The notes under the pieces: model-generated
The model's input: the letters and a program-made list of their open reading frames with translations, nothing else
The model's database searches: none
What the model was told of the DNA's origin: nothing
Shown here: positions 1 through 7,616 of the stretch, in pieces
Position numbering within the stretch: position 1 is the stretch's first letter
How the letters are laid out: each line of letters begins with the position of its first letter
NCBI GenBank assembly: GCA_021774355.1
Contig: JAJFJE010000331.1
Coordinates: 1 to 20,607 of the forward strand
DNA: 20,607 bases
Reading direction: 5' to 3'
DNA from: Alphaproteobacteria bacterium
GTDB taxonomy: Bacteria; Pseudomonadota; Alphaproteobacteria; Zavarziniales; Zavarziniaceae
Translations under genes and position numbers: made by a program

Positions 1-641
1 AGGCCAAGGCCCTGCTGCAGCATCAGGTGGACTACCGCCTGAGCGGGATCGCCCAGGCCCAGGTGGCCGCCCGCCTGGCCCTGCTGCACCTGATCGACCG
101 CGCTCCGGCCGAGGCCCTGGCGGTACTCGACCGGACCGAACAACCGCGCCTGCCCGACAGCCTCGGCGCCCAGCGCCGCCTGATGCGGGCCAAGGCGCTC
201 AGCCTGCTGGGGCGCCTCGACGAGGCACGCGCCCTGGTCGCCGACGACCACAGCCCGGACGGCCTGCAACTTGCTGCCGAGATTGCCTGGAACAACCATG
301 ACTGGGCGGGGGCGGCGGCCAGTCTGGCGGCCCTGATCGACGGGGCCGGGCCGGCCGAACCGTTGCCGGCGGCGACCGCAGCCCTGGTCCTGCGCCGCGC
401 TGCCGCCCTGGCCCTGGCCGGCGACCAGCCGGCTTTGGCGGCGCTGGGCGGCCGCTTCGGCGCGGCGATGGCCAGGACCACCCTGGCCGAAGCCTTTGCC
501 GGGCTGACCGACAGCCGCAGTTCCAGCCCGCAGCAGATGCGCAACCTGGCGCAGACCCTGGCCAATGGCAGCGGCCTCGGCAGCTTTGTCGATACGTTGG
601 AGACGCGCCTGCGCGCGGGGCCGCTCAGCGCCATCAACTGA
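1..641 (+). CDS. Alanine-rich helical (possibly TPR-like) protein, 3' end only
   Basis: The frame is open from the left edge of the window (first full codon at position 3) to TGA at 639-641, so this is the C-terminal part, about 212 residues, of a longer protein. The GTG at 27 is only an internal codon, since the frame continues upstream of it. The sequence is rich in Ala, Leu and Arg, and amphipathic helices repeat at TPR-like spacing (for example 'RLMRAKALSLLGRLDEARAL'). I infer a tetratricopeptide or alpha-solenoid fold; no diagnostic motif is present. It ends 46 bases before the convergent end of fliP, so a motility role is possible from position only. No enzymatic function can be assigned. 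Confidence 0.75.
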   Translation, partial: AKALLQHQVDYRLSGIAQAQVAARLALLHLIDRAPAEALAVLDRTEQPRLPDSLGAQRRLMRAKALSLLGRLDEARALVADDHSPDGLQLAAEIAWNNHDWAGAAASLAALIDGAGPAEPLPAATAALVLRRAAALALAGDQPALAALGGRFGAAMARTTLAEAFAGLTDSRSSSPQQMRNLAQTLANGSGLGSFVDTLETRLRAGPLSAIN

Positions 642-687
642 CCGGCCGCCGGACGGGTACCGGAACCGGGTGCGCCCGCGGCGCGGC

Positions 688-1428
688 TCAGTTGTAGCTT
701 TGCACCAGGCTCGATACGACCAGCGCCCAGCCGTCGACCAGGACGAAGAAGATCAGCTTGAACGGCAGCGAGATGATGATCGGCGGCAGCATCATCATGC
801 CCATGCCCATCAGGATCGACGCGACGACCAGGTCGATCACGAGGAACGGGATGAACAGCAGGAAGCCGATTTCGAAGGCCCGGCGCAGCTCGGAAATCAT
901 GAAGGCGGGAACCAGGACCTGGAGCGGTGTCGCTTCCGGCGTGGCCGGTGCCGGCTGTTTCGACAGGCCGATGAACAGCCCGATATCCTCGTCCCGGGTA
1001 TGCCCCAGCATGAAGGTCCGGAACGGCGCCGTGGTGCGCTGGAAGGCCTCGCTCTCGTCGATGGTCTGGTTGATATAGGGCGAGATGCCGTCGCTCCAGG
1101 CGCGCTCGAAGGTCGGCGCCATGATGAAGGCCGTGAGAAACAGGGCGAGGCCGATCAGGATGGTATTGGGCGGGGTCTGCTGGGTGCCCAGGGCGCTGCG
1201 CAGGATCGACAGCACCACCACCAGACGGCCGAACGACGTCACCACCACCAGCAGCGACGGCGCCAGCGACAGCACGGTGATCATCACCACCAGCTGGACG
1301 ATGGTCGAGGTCATCGCCTCGCGCCCGCCCAGGTCGAGCGACAGGCTTTGTGCGGCCGCCACATCGGCGACCGACAAGGTCAGGCCCAGGACGGCGGCGG
1401 CCAAGGCGAGAAGGCGGGCCCGGGTCAT
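688..1428 (-). CDS. fliP: Flagellar type III export gate protein FliP
   Basis: FliP is the core subunit of the FliP-FliQ-FliR export gate in the inner membrane, through which rod, hook and filament subunits leave the cell. The product is 246 residues (E. coli about 245). It starts at an ATG that overlaps the fliO stop as ATGA. An N-terminal signal peptide (MTRARLLALAAAVLGLTL) is followed by family-typical stretches: 'TSFGRLVVVLSILRSALG', 'QTPPNTILIGLALFLT', 'FMLGHTRDEDIGLFI', and the C-terminal 'LVPAFMISELRRAFEIGFLL' and 'MGMGMMMLPPIIISLPFKL' membrane segments. It is the last gene of flhX-fliO-fliP, with 4-base overlaps that suggest translational coupling. Longer in-frame extensions upstream are antisense or other-frame artefacts over fliO. 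Confidence 0.97.
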   Translation of the reverse strand: MTRARLLALAAAVLGLTLSVADVAAAQSLSLDLGGREAMTSTIVQLVVMITVLSLAPSLLVVVTSFGRLVVVLSILRSALGTQQTPPNTILIGLALFLTAFIMAPTFERAWSDGISPYINQTIDESEAFQRTTAPFRTFMLGHTRDEDIGLFIGLSKQPAPATPEATPLQVLVPAFMISELRRAFEIGFLLFIPFLVIDLVVASILMGMGMMMLPPIIISLPFKLIFFVLVDGWALVVSSLVQSYN

Positions 1429-1733
1429 GGCGTCGGCTCCGCGGCCGGAGGCGTCGGGACAAGCGGGGGCGGGGCCGGCCGGTCGGCACCGCCGCCGACC
1501 ACCAGGTCGCCGGTCGGGCCGAGCAGCAGCAGATGTTCGGTGCCGTCGCGCCGGATCAGCACCAGCCGCCGCCGGGGATCGAGGGACAGGCTTTCGACCA
1601 CTGCCAGCCGGCCGCCCAGACGGCCGGTCCCGGCGAAACCGCCGAAGCGGCGCAGGGCAACCCCGAGCAGCAGCACCAGGATGATGACGACGCCGAGGGC
1701 AAAGCCCGCGCGCAGCAGGTCTTCCAGCATCAT
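1425..1733 (-). CDS. fliO: Flagellar biosynthesis protein FliO
   Basis: FliO is a small one-span membrane protein that helps assemble or stabilise the FliP ring during export-gate biogenesis. The product is 102 residues. It has one N-terminal membrane segment (about residues 8-28, 'RAGFALGVVIILVLLLGVAL') followed by a short basic and beta-rich cytoplasmic domain ('LAVVESLSLDPRRRLVLIRR', 'HLLLLGP'), which is the usual FliO pattern, and a Pro-rich tail. Its ATG at 1733-1731 overlaps the flhX stop, and its stop overlaps the fliP start, both as ATGA. The family is weakly conserved, so the call rests on topology, the VE-L-L-LDPRR..L-type core, and position next to fliP. Confidence 0.9.
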   Translation of the reverse strand: MMLEDLLRAGFALGVVIILVLLLGVALRRFGGFAGTGRLGGRLAVVESLSLDPRRRLVLIRRDGTEHLLLLGPTGDLVVGGGADRPAPPPLVPTPPAAEPTP

Positions 1734-2062
1734 GCCGGCGGCTCCTGGGACTGGGCCTTGCGGCGTAATTCATCATTGGCCAGGTAGACATGGGCAAGGA
1801 TCTCGGCGACCGCCGCGAAGGCCTGCACCGGGATGGCCGCGTCGAGGTCGAGAGCTTCGAGCACGGCGACCAGGTCGGCGTCCTGGCGCACCTTGACGCC
1901 GTGGGCAAAGGCCAAGGCGATGATGCGCTCGGCCAGGGCGCCTTGCCCCTTGGCCACCACCCGGGGGGCCTCGGCCTCGGCCGCGCGATAGCGCAGGGCC
2001 ACGGCCTTGGTCCCCCCGGGGGCGCCGGCTGCCAGCTCGGACGATTGCTCAGGCTTGCCCAT
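1730..2062 (-). CDS. Stand-alone FlhB C-terminal-like protein (FlhX type)
   Basis: This 110-residue soluble protein resembles only the cytoplasmic C-terminal domain of FlhB, the export substrate-specificity switch. It aligns by eye with the FlhB encoded in this same window: 'AVALRY...APRVVAKG' here matches 'AVALKY...APKVVAKG' there. Later segments also correspond (LAERIIALAFAHGVKV with VARRIRDLAEESGVPI; LDAAIPVQAFAAVAEILAHVY with IDEEIPPEHYRAVAEVIGFVF). It lacks the membrane domain and the self-cleaving NPTH motif. The ATG at 2062-2060 is preferred over the TTG one codon upstream. It leads the flhX-fliO-fliP operon, which suggests an accessory role at the export gate. Proteins of this kind are usually annotated FlhB-like, EscU/YscU/HrcU family. 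Confidence 0.88.
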   Translation of the reverse strand: MGKPEQSSELAAGAPGGTKAVALRYRAAEAEAPRVVAKGQGALAERIIALAFAHGVKVRQDADLVAVLEALDLDAAIPVQAFAAVAEILAHVYLANDELRRKAQSQEPPA

Positions 2063-2123
2063 CAAACGTCTCTGCCCCTCGTGGCGCCGGCTTGACCATT
2101 GAAGCCAGTTTCACCGGGAAAAC

Positions 2124-2138
2124 TTTACCGGGCGTTAA
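2124..2138 (+). promoter_or_regulatory. Candidate CtrA-binding box upstream of flgB
   Basis: TTTA at 2124-2127, seven bases, then TTAA at 2135-2138 match the alphaproteobacterial CtrA consensus TTAA-N7-TTAA at seven of eight positions. The box lies in the 117-base gap between the divergent flhX and flgB starts, and it ends 41 bases before the flgB ATG. In Caulobacter-type regulation, CtrA activates early flagellar operons. The operon downstream also encodes CckA, the top kinase of the CtrA phosphorelay. The match is seen in the sequence; binding is inferred. Confidence 0.5.
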
Positions 2139-2179
2139 GCGCGATGGGCCGATCCTGGGACCGAACAGAGAGGCCTCCC

Positions 2180-2605
2180 ATGAATCTCGACCACATCCCC
2201 CTGCGTGGACAGTTGGTACGACGCATGGATTTCCTGGCCGCGCGCCAGCGGGTCATTGCCGATAATGTTGCCAATGCCGACACCCCCGGTTACCGCCCCA
2301 AGGATATCGCACCGTCCGCCTTCGCCCGGGAACTGGCGGGAACCGGATCGGCCACCCTTGCCCCGGTGACCCTGGCGACCACCGCGCCCGGTCACCTGGC
2401 CGGCCCTCGCGGGGCGGCCGGCGGGGGCGTGGCGCCGCGCCGGGCCGACGACTACGAGATCGCGCCTTCGGGCAATGCCGTGGTGCTCGAAGAACAAATG
2501 GCCCGCCTGGCCGAGGTTCAGATGGATCACGCCACGATCACCAGCCTCTACCGCAAGCAGATCGGCCTGCTGCGCATGGCGTTGGGCGGCGGCAATCGCG
2601 GCTGA
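2180..2605 (+). CDS. flgB: Flagellar proximal rod protein FlgB
   Basis: FlgB forms the proximal part of the flagellar rod in the periplasm and is exported through the flagellar type III apparatus. The product is 141 residues (E. coli 138). The N-terminal rod signature 'VIADNVANADTPGYRPKDI' is clear, and the C-terminal helix 'MDHATITSLYRKQIGLLRMAL' is typical of the family. The middle (about residues 60-90) is Gly/Ala/Pro-rich and variable. The ATG at 2180 is chosen because GAGAGG lies 6 bases upstream and the family signature begins soon after. The in-frame TTG upstream at 2099 would add unrelated residues. It is the first gene of the plus-strand export/rod/cckA operon. Confidence 0.96.
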   Translation: MNLDHIPLRGQLVRRMDFLAARQRVIADNVANADTPGYRPKDIAPSAFARELAGTGSATLAPVTLATTAPGHLAGPRGAAGGGVAPRRADDYEIAPSGNAVVLEEQMARLAEVQMDHATITSLYRKQIGLLRMALGGGNRG

Positions 2606-2616
2606 GGAGGCGCGCC

Positions 2617-3030
2617 ATGGATGACCTGACCAAGAGCCTGATGATTTCGGCCTCCGGCCTGCGCGCCCAGAGCACGCGCATGCGGGTGATCGCCGAGAAC
2701 CTTGCCAACGCGGAAACCGTCGGCCTCAAGCCCGGCGACGAGCCCTATCGCCGCAAGACCGTCAGTTTTGCCAGCCATCTCGACCGGGCGAGCGGCACCG
2801 AACTGGTGCAGGCCGGCCCGGTCGGGCGCGACCCATCGGCCTTCGGCCTGCGCTACGAGCCGGGGCATCCGGCCGCGGACGCCAAGGGCTATGTCCGCAC
2901 GCCCAATATCGAGCCGCTGCTCGAAGTGACCGATATGCGTCAGGCCCAGCGCAGCTACGAGGCCAATCTCTCTGCCATCGAGGCGGCCCGCGCCATGCTG
3001 ATGCGCACCGTCGATCTTCTGAAAGGATAG
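2617..3030 (+). CDS. flgC: Flagellar proximal rod protein FlgC
   Basis: FlgC is a proximal rod subunit that stacks with FlgB. The product is 137 residues (E. coli 134). The N-terminal rod motif 'SGLRAQSTRMRVIAENLANA' and the C-terminal FlgC segment 'VTDMRQAQRSYEANLSAIE' are both present, followed by an 'AARAMLMRTVDLLKG' tail. A strong GAGGAG ribosome site lies just before the ATG and overlaps the flgB stop. The gap from flgB is 11 bases, which supports co-transcription. Confidence 0.97.
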   Translation: MDDLTKSLMISASGLRAQSTRMRVIAENLANAETVGLKPGDEPYRRKTVSFASHLDRASGTELVQAGPVGRDPSAFGLRYEPGHPAADAKGYVRTPNIEPLLEVTDMRQAQRSYEANLSAIEAARAMLMRTVDLLKG

Positions 3031-3033
3031 ACC

Positions 3034-3351
3034 ATGGCGATAGATCCGATCGTCAGCCGGGCTGCCGGCGCCTATGCCGATGCCCTGCGCCGGGCCGGCG
3101 ACAGTACCGGCGACCAGGCCGCAACGGCCCAGGGCGGCAGCTTCGGCGCGGTGCTCGGGGAGGTCCTGTCGGGTGCCGTCGACACCAGCCGCAAGGCCGA
3201 AGCCGTCGGCCTGGCGGCCGCCGCGGGCACTGCGAATGTAACCCAGGTAGTGACCGCCCTGAATAATGCCGAGGTCACCCTGCAGGCGGTGGTGGCGGTG
3301 CGCGACCGGGTGGTCCAGGCGTACCAGGACATTCTGCGCATGCCGATCTGA
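3034..3351 (+). CDS. fliE: Flagellar hook-basal body protein FliE
   Basis: FliE joins the MS ring or export gate to the rod. The product is 105 residues (E. coli 104). The C-terminal half, 'ALNNAEVTLQAVVAVRDRVVQAYQDILRMPI', is the conserved FliE region, including the final RMPI-type ending. The N-terminal half is Ala/Gly-rich and less conserved. It starts 3 bases after the flgC stop, with AAAGG just upstream inside the end of flgC. Confidence 0.95.
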   Translation: MAIDPIVSRAAGAYADALRRAGDSTGDQAATAQGGSFGAVLGEVLSGAVDTSRKAEAVGLAAAAGTANVTQVVTALNNAEVTLQAVVAVRDRVVQAYQDILRMPI

Positions 3352-3365
3352 CGACGGGTGCCGCC

Positions 3366-3632
3366 GTGACCGCCGCCGATACCCTCGATATCGCCCGCGA
3401 GGCGCTGCTGACGATCCTGATGGTATCCGCCCCCGTGATGGTGGTGGCCCTGTCCGTCGGCCTGATCATCTCGCTGCTCCAGGCCCTGACCCAGATCCAG
3501 GAGGCGACCCTCAGCTTCGTGCCCAAGATCCTGGCGATCTTTGGCTCGCTGCTGATCTTCCTGCCGTTCATGGGGGCATCGCTCGGCACCCTGACGCGGG
3601 AATTGTTCCAGCGCATCGCCACGGGCGGCTGA
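3366..3632 (+). CDS. fliQ: Flagellar export gate protein FliQ
   Basis: FliQ forms part of the helical FliPQR export gate in the inner membrane. The product is 88 residues (E. coli 89). It has two hydrophobic hairpin segments: about residues 15-37 ('LLTILMVSAPVMVVALSVGL') and 54-75 ('ILAIFGSLLIFLPFMGASLG'). Between them is the conserved loop 'LLQALTQIQEATLSFVPKIL', which identifies the family. It starts with GTG at 3366, 14 bases after fliE, with a weak ribosome site, so translation may depend on coupling. Confidence 0.96.
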   Translation: MTAADTLDIAREALLTILMVSAPVMVVALSVGLIISLLQALTQIQEATLSFVPKILAIFGSLLIFLPFMGASLGTLTRELFQRIATGG

Positions 3633-3638
3633 CCGGCC

Positions 3639-4394
3639 ATGCTCGACGCGGCGCTGCCGGCGGCCCTGTTCCCCTATGCCCTGGTGTTCGCTCGCCTGGG
3701 CGCCATGCTGATGGTGCTGCCCGGCTTCGGGGACCAGATGGTGCTGGTCCGCCTGCGCCTGATTCTGGCCCTGCTGCTGACCGTTCTGATCACCCCGGTG
3801 ATCGGCGCCTTGCCCGAACTGCCGGCGGCGCCCGCGGCGCTGGTGCCGCTGGTCGGCGGCGAGGTCCTGATCGGCCTGGCGGCAGGCGGGCTCGCCCGGA
3901 TGATCTTTGCGGCACTCCATGTTGCCGGGACGGTCATGGCGGTGCAGTCCGGCCTCGCGGTGGCCCAGAACATCGATCCTTCCCAGGGCTCGCAAAGCGT
4001 GGTTCCGGCCAATTTCATGATTCTGACCGGAACCGTGCTGATCTTCGTCACCAACCTGCACCACCTGCTGATCGGGGCGCTGGCCCGCAGCTACCTGCTG
4101 TTTCCGGTCGGGCAGCCGGCGCCGGTCGGCGACTTTGCCAAGGTGGCGACCGACATCGTCTCGGCAACCTTTCAACTGGGCCTTCAGATGGCGGCGCCGT
4201 TCATGATCTTCGGGATCGTTTTCAACCTGCTGATCGGCCTGATGAACCGGCTGATGCCCATGGTCCAGGTGTTCTTCATCGCCCTGCCGCTACAGGTGCC
4301 GGCGAGCTTCCTGATATTCGCCGCCTCGATCGGGCTGGCCATGACGCTGTTCACCGACCGCTTCGTCACCCTGCTCGGCCCACTGGTCCGGTAG
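3639..4394 (+). CDS. fliR: Flagellar export gate protein FliR
   Basis: FliR is the single-copy subunit of the FliPQR gate. The product is 251 residues (E. coli 261) with several membrane segments from residue 6 onward. Family features include 'ALVFARLGAMLMVLPGFGD' at the N-terminus, 'GGEVLIGLAAGGLARMIFAA', 'QSGLAVAQNIDPSQGSQS', and 'NLLIGLMNRLMPMVQVFFIA' near the C-terminus. It follows fliQ by 6 bases and precedes flhB by 4, giving the usual fliQ-fliR-flhB order. Confidence 0.96.
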   Translation: MLDAALPAALFPYALVFARLGAMLMVLPGFGDQMVLVRLRLILALLLTVLITPVIGALPELPAAPAALVPLVGGEVLIGLAAGGLARMIFAALHVAGTVMAVQSGLAVAQNIDPSQGSQSVVPANFMILTGTVLIFVTNLHHLLIGALARSYLLFPVGQPAPVGDFAKVATDIVSATFQLGLQMAAPFMIFGIVFNLLIGLMNRLMPMVQVFFIALPLQVPASFLIFAASIGLAMTLFTDRFVTLLGPLVR

Positions 4395-4398
4395 CGCC

Positions 4399-5484
4399 AT
4401 GGCTGACGAACGGGACGATGCCGAACGCACGGAAGAAGCAACGTCGAAGCGGCTGGACGATGCCGAGAAGAAGGGCGACGTTCTGCAGAGTGCTGAGGCC
4501 GGGCATTTCGCCATGCTGTCGGCCGGCCTCGCGGCGCTGATGGTGATCGCCGGGGTGACGGCGCCGCATTTCGGCATGCGCCTGGCCGGGTTCTTCGATC
4601 ACGCCGCCGAGATGCCGCTCGACGCCACCGCCGGCGTCGGGCTGCTGGCCGAAGTCGGCCGGGACGTCGCCTATCTGATCGGCGTGCCCCTGCTGCTGCT
4701 GGTGGTGACCGCCATCGGCCATCACCGGCTGCAGCACCCGATCGTCTTTTCCACCGAGAAACTCAAGCCCGATCTCGGCAAGCTGTCGCCGATCAAGGGT
4801 TTGGGGCGGATCTTCTCGCGCCGCGGGCTGATGGAATTCGTCAAGGGGATCCTCAAGCTTGCCGCCGTCGGGACAGGTGCCGTGATGGCCGTCCTGCCGC
4901 TCGCCGGCCACCTGGTCGAGACCGTGGGCATGGACCCCCGGGCGCTGGGCGGGGTGATCGTGGCGGCGGGGTTGCGGCTGTTCCTGGGGGCGCTGGCGGT
5001 GCTCGCCGTGATTGCCGTGGGGGACTATCTGTTCCAGCGCTTCGAACGGCTGCGCCGCCTGCGGATGAGCCGGCAGGAGATCAAGGACGAGAACAAGCAG
5101 GCCGAGGGCGATCCGGCGGTCAAGAGCCGCCAGCGCCAACTGGGCCGCACCCGCGCACGCCGGCGGATGATGGCGGCGGTGCCCGGGGCCGATGTGGTGA
5201 TCGTCAACCCGACCCATTACGCGGTGGCTTTGAAATATCACGCTGAAGCCATGCGGGCGCCCAAGGTGGTGGCCAAGGGGGTCGATCTGGTGGCGCGGCG
5301 GATCCGCGACCTGGCCGAGGAGAGCGGCGTTCCCATATTGTCCAATCCGCCCCTGACCCGGGCCCTGTACGCTGCGGTTGATATCGACGAAGAGATCCCG
5401 CCGGAGCACTATCGGGCCGTGGCCGAGGTCATCGGATTCGTTTTCAAGCGCCGCAGGTCGAGGCCGGCGCAGGTGCGGGAGTGA
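4399..5484 (+). CDS. flhB: Flagellar export switch protein FlhB
   Basis: FlhB controls the change of export specificity from rod/hook to filament subunits. The product is 361 residues. The N-terminus is charged ('DDAERTEEATSKRLDDAEKK', typical of FlhB), followed by four membrane segments and a linker 'MSRQEIKDENKQAEGDPAVK'. The autocleavage motif NPTH is at residues 270-273 within 'VIVNPTHYAVALKY'. The C-terminal domain ends with a short basic tail, shorter than in enterics. Its stop overlaps the GTG start of cckA by 4 bases. The flhX product upstream resembles the part of this protein after NPTH. Confidence 0.97.
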   Translation: MADERDDAERTEEATSKRLDDAEKKGDVLQSAEAGHFAMLSAGLAALMVIAGVTAPHFGMRLAGFFDHAAEMPLDATAGVGLLAEVGRDVAYLIGVPLLLLVVTAIGHHRLQHPIVFSTEKLKPDLGKLSPIKGLGRIFSRRGLMEFVKGILKLAAVGTGAVMAVLPLAGHLVETVGMDPRALGGVIVAAGLRLFLGALAVLAVIAVGDYLFQRFERLRRLRMSRQEIKDENKQAEGDPAVKSRQRQLGRTRARRRMMAAVPGADVVIVNPTHYAVALKYHAEAMRAPKVVAKGVDLVARRIRDLAEESGVPILSNPPLTRALYAAVDIDEEIPPEHYRAVAEVIGFVFKRRRSRPAQVRE

Positions 5485-7583
5485 GCGTGCGCTTGGGTTC
5501 CGGCGGCAGGCTGAAAAAAAAAGCGGTCAGCAAGGTGCCGGCCGCCCTGGTTCCCGCCCTGTTGGCCGGCCTGGGGGCCGGCCTGGGCCTGGGCCTGCCC
5601 CTGGGCGCGATCACCGGGCCGGAAGTCCTCCTGGCCTGGATCGGGCTGACCATATTGGGGGCGGGCGGCCTGGGCGGCCTGGCGTCGCTGGTGGTGGCCT
5701 GGCGGCGGCAGAAGGCGATGCGGGCGGCCGCCGACCCCCGAATCGAACTGGAAATGTTCGAGCATGCCGAGCTTGGCTGGTTCGAATTCGCCCCGGATGG
5801 GGCGATCCATGCGATCAACGCCACCATGGCCGGCTGGCTGGGCTGTCCGGTGGACGCCGTGGACCTGTCGGTCTTCGAGATCTTCCGACCGGCGAGCGCG
5901 GATGACGGGCGCTACCGGGCCGATCTGATGCCCCGGGTCGGCGAACCGTTTCCCGTCGAGGTGGTGATCCAGAGCGCGCCGCGGCCGTCCGGCCTGCGCG
6001 CCGCCCTGGTCACCGACCTGCGCGAGATCGTTCGCTCGGTCAAGGCCCTGGCCGAATCGGCCGAGCGCTTTGGCCGTTATATCGACGACGCCCCGGTTGG
6101 GATCGCGGCCCTGTTGACCGACGGCACCATCGCCGAAGCCAATCCCGCCTTCGCGGTCCTGGTGCTGGGGACGCCCGACGCCGAGCGCCTGCTGGGCCGC
6201 CGGCTGGGCGATTTACTGGTCTCGCCGCCGGACGGCCCCAGCAGTCCTGCCGATCTGCAGGTGGTGATCGGCGGCAATGCCGGGATCAGCGTCGAGCTGT
6301 GCTTCCGCGACCAGGCGGAACGGACCGCCCGGCTATTCTCGACCCGCGCCCCGCCGGGGCGGGACGGGCGCAGCCGAATCGTCTTCATGATCGACGTCTC
6401 GGCCCAGAAGGCCCTCGAGGCGCAATTCGTCCAGAGCCAGAAGATGCAGGCGGTGGGCCAGCTGGCGGGCGGCGTCGCCCATGACTTCAACAATCTTCTG
6501 ACCGCCATCCTCGGCTATTCGGACCTGCTGTTGGCGCGCCACAAGCCCGACGACGAATCCTTTCCGGACCTCCTGCAGGTCAAGCAGAATGCCAATCGTG
6601 CGGCCAATCTGGTGCGTCAGCTGCTGGCCTTTTCCCGGCGCCAGACCCTGCGTCCCAAGACCGTCGATATCCGGGTCGCGATCGGTGAATTATCGACCCT
6701 GCTGCGCCGGCTGATCGGCGCCAACATCACCCTGGATGTCATCCACGCCGACGATCTGGGGCTGGTCAAGGTCGATCCGGGGCAGTTCGACCAGGTGATC
6801 ATCAACCTGGTGGTCAATGCCCGCGACGCCATGCCCGAGGGCGGCCGGATCCTGATTGCCACGCGCAATGTCGGGCGGCGCGAGACGACGGTGTTGCGCG
6901 CCCTGCAATTGCCGCCCGGGGACTATGTGGCGATCGACGTCACCGATACCGGCACGGGCATCCCGCGGGAGGTCCTGCCGAATATTTTCGAGCCCTTCTT
7001 CACCACCAAGGCCGTGGGCGCGGGGACCGGTCTCGGCCTGTCGACGGTCTATGGCATCGTCCAGCAGACCGGGGGATCGATCATTGCCGAGAGCGAGACC
7101 GGCCACGGCGCCCGGTTCCGCATCCTGCTGCCCCGCCTGCAGGTGTCCGACGCCGGCGAGACCCTTCCGGCCGAGCTTGGCGAGGCGCGGGCCGAACATG
7201 AAGCCGCCGCCCAGGGCACCGTCCTGATCGTCGAGGACGAGGACGCGGTGCGCAGCTTTGCCGCCCGCGCGCTGCGCCGCCAGGGCTACCAGGTGCTCGA
7301 GGCCGCCAATGGCGAGGACGCCCTCGCCGTCATCAACGGCGCGCCCGAGACCCGTCTCGACCTCCTGATCACCGACGTGATCATGCCCGCGATGGATGGC
7401 CCGACCCTGGTCAAGGCCGTGCTGCAGCGCCAGCCGGGGCTGAAGATCGTGCTGATTTCGGGCTATGCCGAGGATGCCTTCCGCAAGGACCGCGATCCCG
7501 GCTTCCCCTTCACCTTCCTGGCCAAGCCGTTCAGCCTGAAGCAATTGGGCGAAACCGTGCGACAACAGATCAGCGGGCGCTGA
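5481..7583 (+). CDS. cckA: Cell-cycle hybrid histidine kinase CckA
   Basis: CckA is the membrane hybrid kinase that feeds phosphate through ChpT to CtrA and CpdR, controlling cell cycle, division and motility in Alphaproteobacteria. The product is 700 residues. It has two N-terminal membrane segments (about 18-40 and 48-70) and two PAS-like regions (about 88-150 and 193-310). The HisKA domain has the phospho-acceptor His334 in 'GGVAHDFNNLLTAILGYSDL'. The ATPase domain has an N box 'NLVVNARDAMPEGG' and G boxes 'DTGTGIP' and 'GAGTGLGLS'. The C-terminal receiver has Asp632 in 'ITDVIMPAMDG' and Lys682. The GTG start overlaps the flhB stop by 4 bases (a second GTG is at 5487). Nine A residues in a row occur at 5514-5522. 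Confidence 0.93.
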   Translation: MSVRLGSGGRLKKKAVSKVPAALVPALLAGLGAGLGLGLPLGAITGPEVLLAWIGLTILGAGGLGGLASLVVAWRRQKAMRAAADPRIELEMFEHAELGWFEFAPDGAIHAINATMAGWLGCPVDAVDLSVFEIFRPASADDGRYRADLMPRVGEPFPVEVVIQSAPRPSGLRAALVTDLREIVRSVKALAESAERFGRYIDDAPVGIAALLTDGTIAEANPAFAVLVLGTPDAERLLGRRLGDLLVSPPDGPSSPADLQVVIGGNAGISVELCFRDQAERTARLFSTRAPPGRDGRSRIVFMIDVSAQKALEAQFVQSQKMQAVGQLAGGVAHDFNNLLTAILGYSDLLLARHKPDDESFPDLLQVKQNANRAANLVRQLLAFSRRQTLRPKTVDIRVAIGELSTLLRRLIGANITLDVIHADDLGLVKVDPGQFDQVIINLVVNARDAMPEGGRILIATRNVGRRETTVLRALQLPPGDYVAIDVTDTGTGIPREVLPNIFEPFFTTKAVGAGTGLGLSTVYGIVQQTGGSIIAESETGHGARFRILLPRLQVSDAGETLPAELGEARAEHEAAAQGTVLIVEDEDAVRSFAARALRRQGYQVLEAANGEDALAVINGAPETRLDLLITDVIMPAMDGPTLVKAVLQRQPGLKIVLISGYAEDAFRKDRDPGFPFTFLAKPFSLKQLGETVRQQISGR

Positions 7584-7601
7584 CCGGGATCGCCACGGCG
7601 A

Positions 7602-7616
7602 GAACAAATCATGATT
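7602..7616 (+). promoter_or_regulatory. Upstream SOS-like half-box before recA
   Basis: GAAC at 7602-7605 is followed by seven bases and GATT at 7613-7616. The alphaproteobacterial LexA box is the direct repeat GAAC-N7-GAAC (the complement of GTTC-N7-GTTC), so the second half has two mismatches. It sits 23 bp upstream of a better copy with almost the same interior, so the two may be read together as two LexA contacts on one face of the helix. Confidence is low for this copy alone. Confidence 0.35.

Noticed and set aside
565..1896. Plus-strand open frames opposite fliO, fliP and flhX
   Set aside because: They are antisense to recognisable export genes, and the products are Gln/His/Arg-rich low-complexity shadows.
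2082..2097. Sigma-54 promoter before flgB (TGGC...TTGA)
   Set aside because: The GG-to-G(C/A) spacing is 9 and not 10, and the -12 GC is absent.
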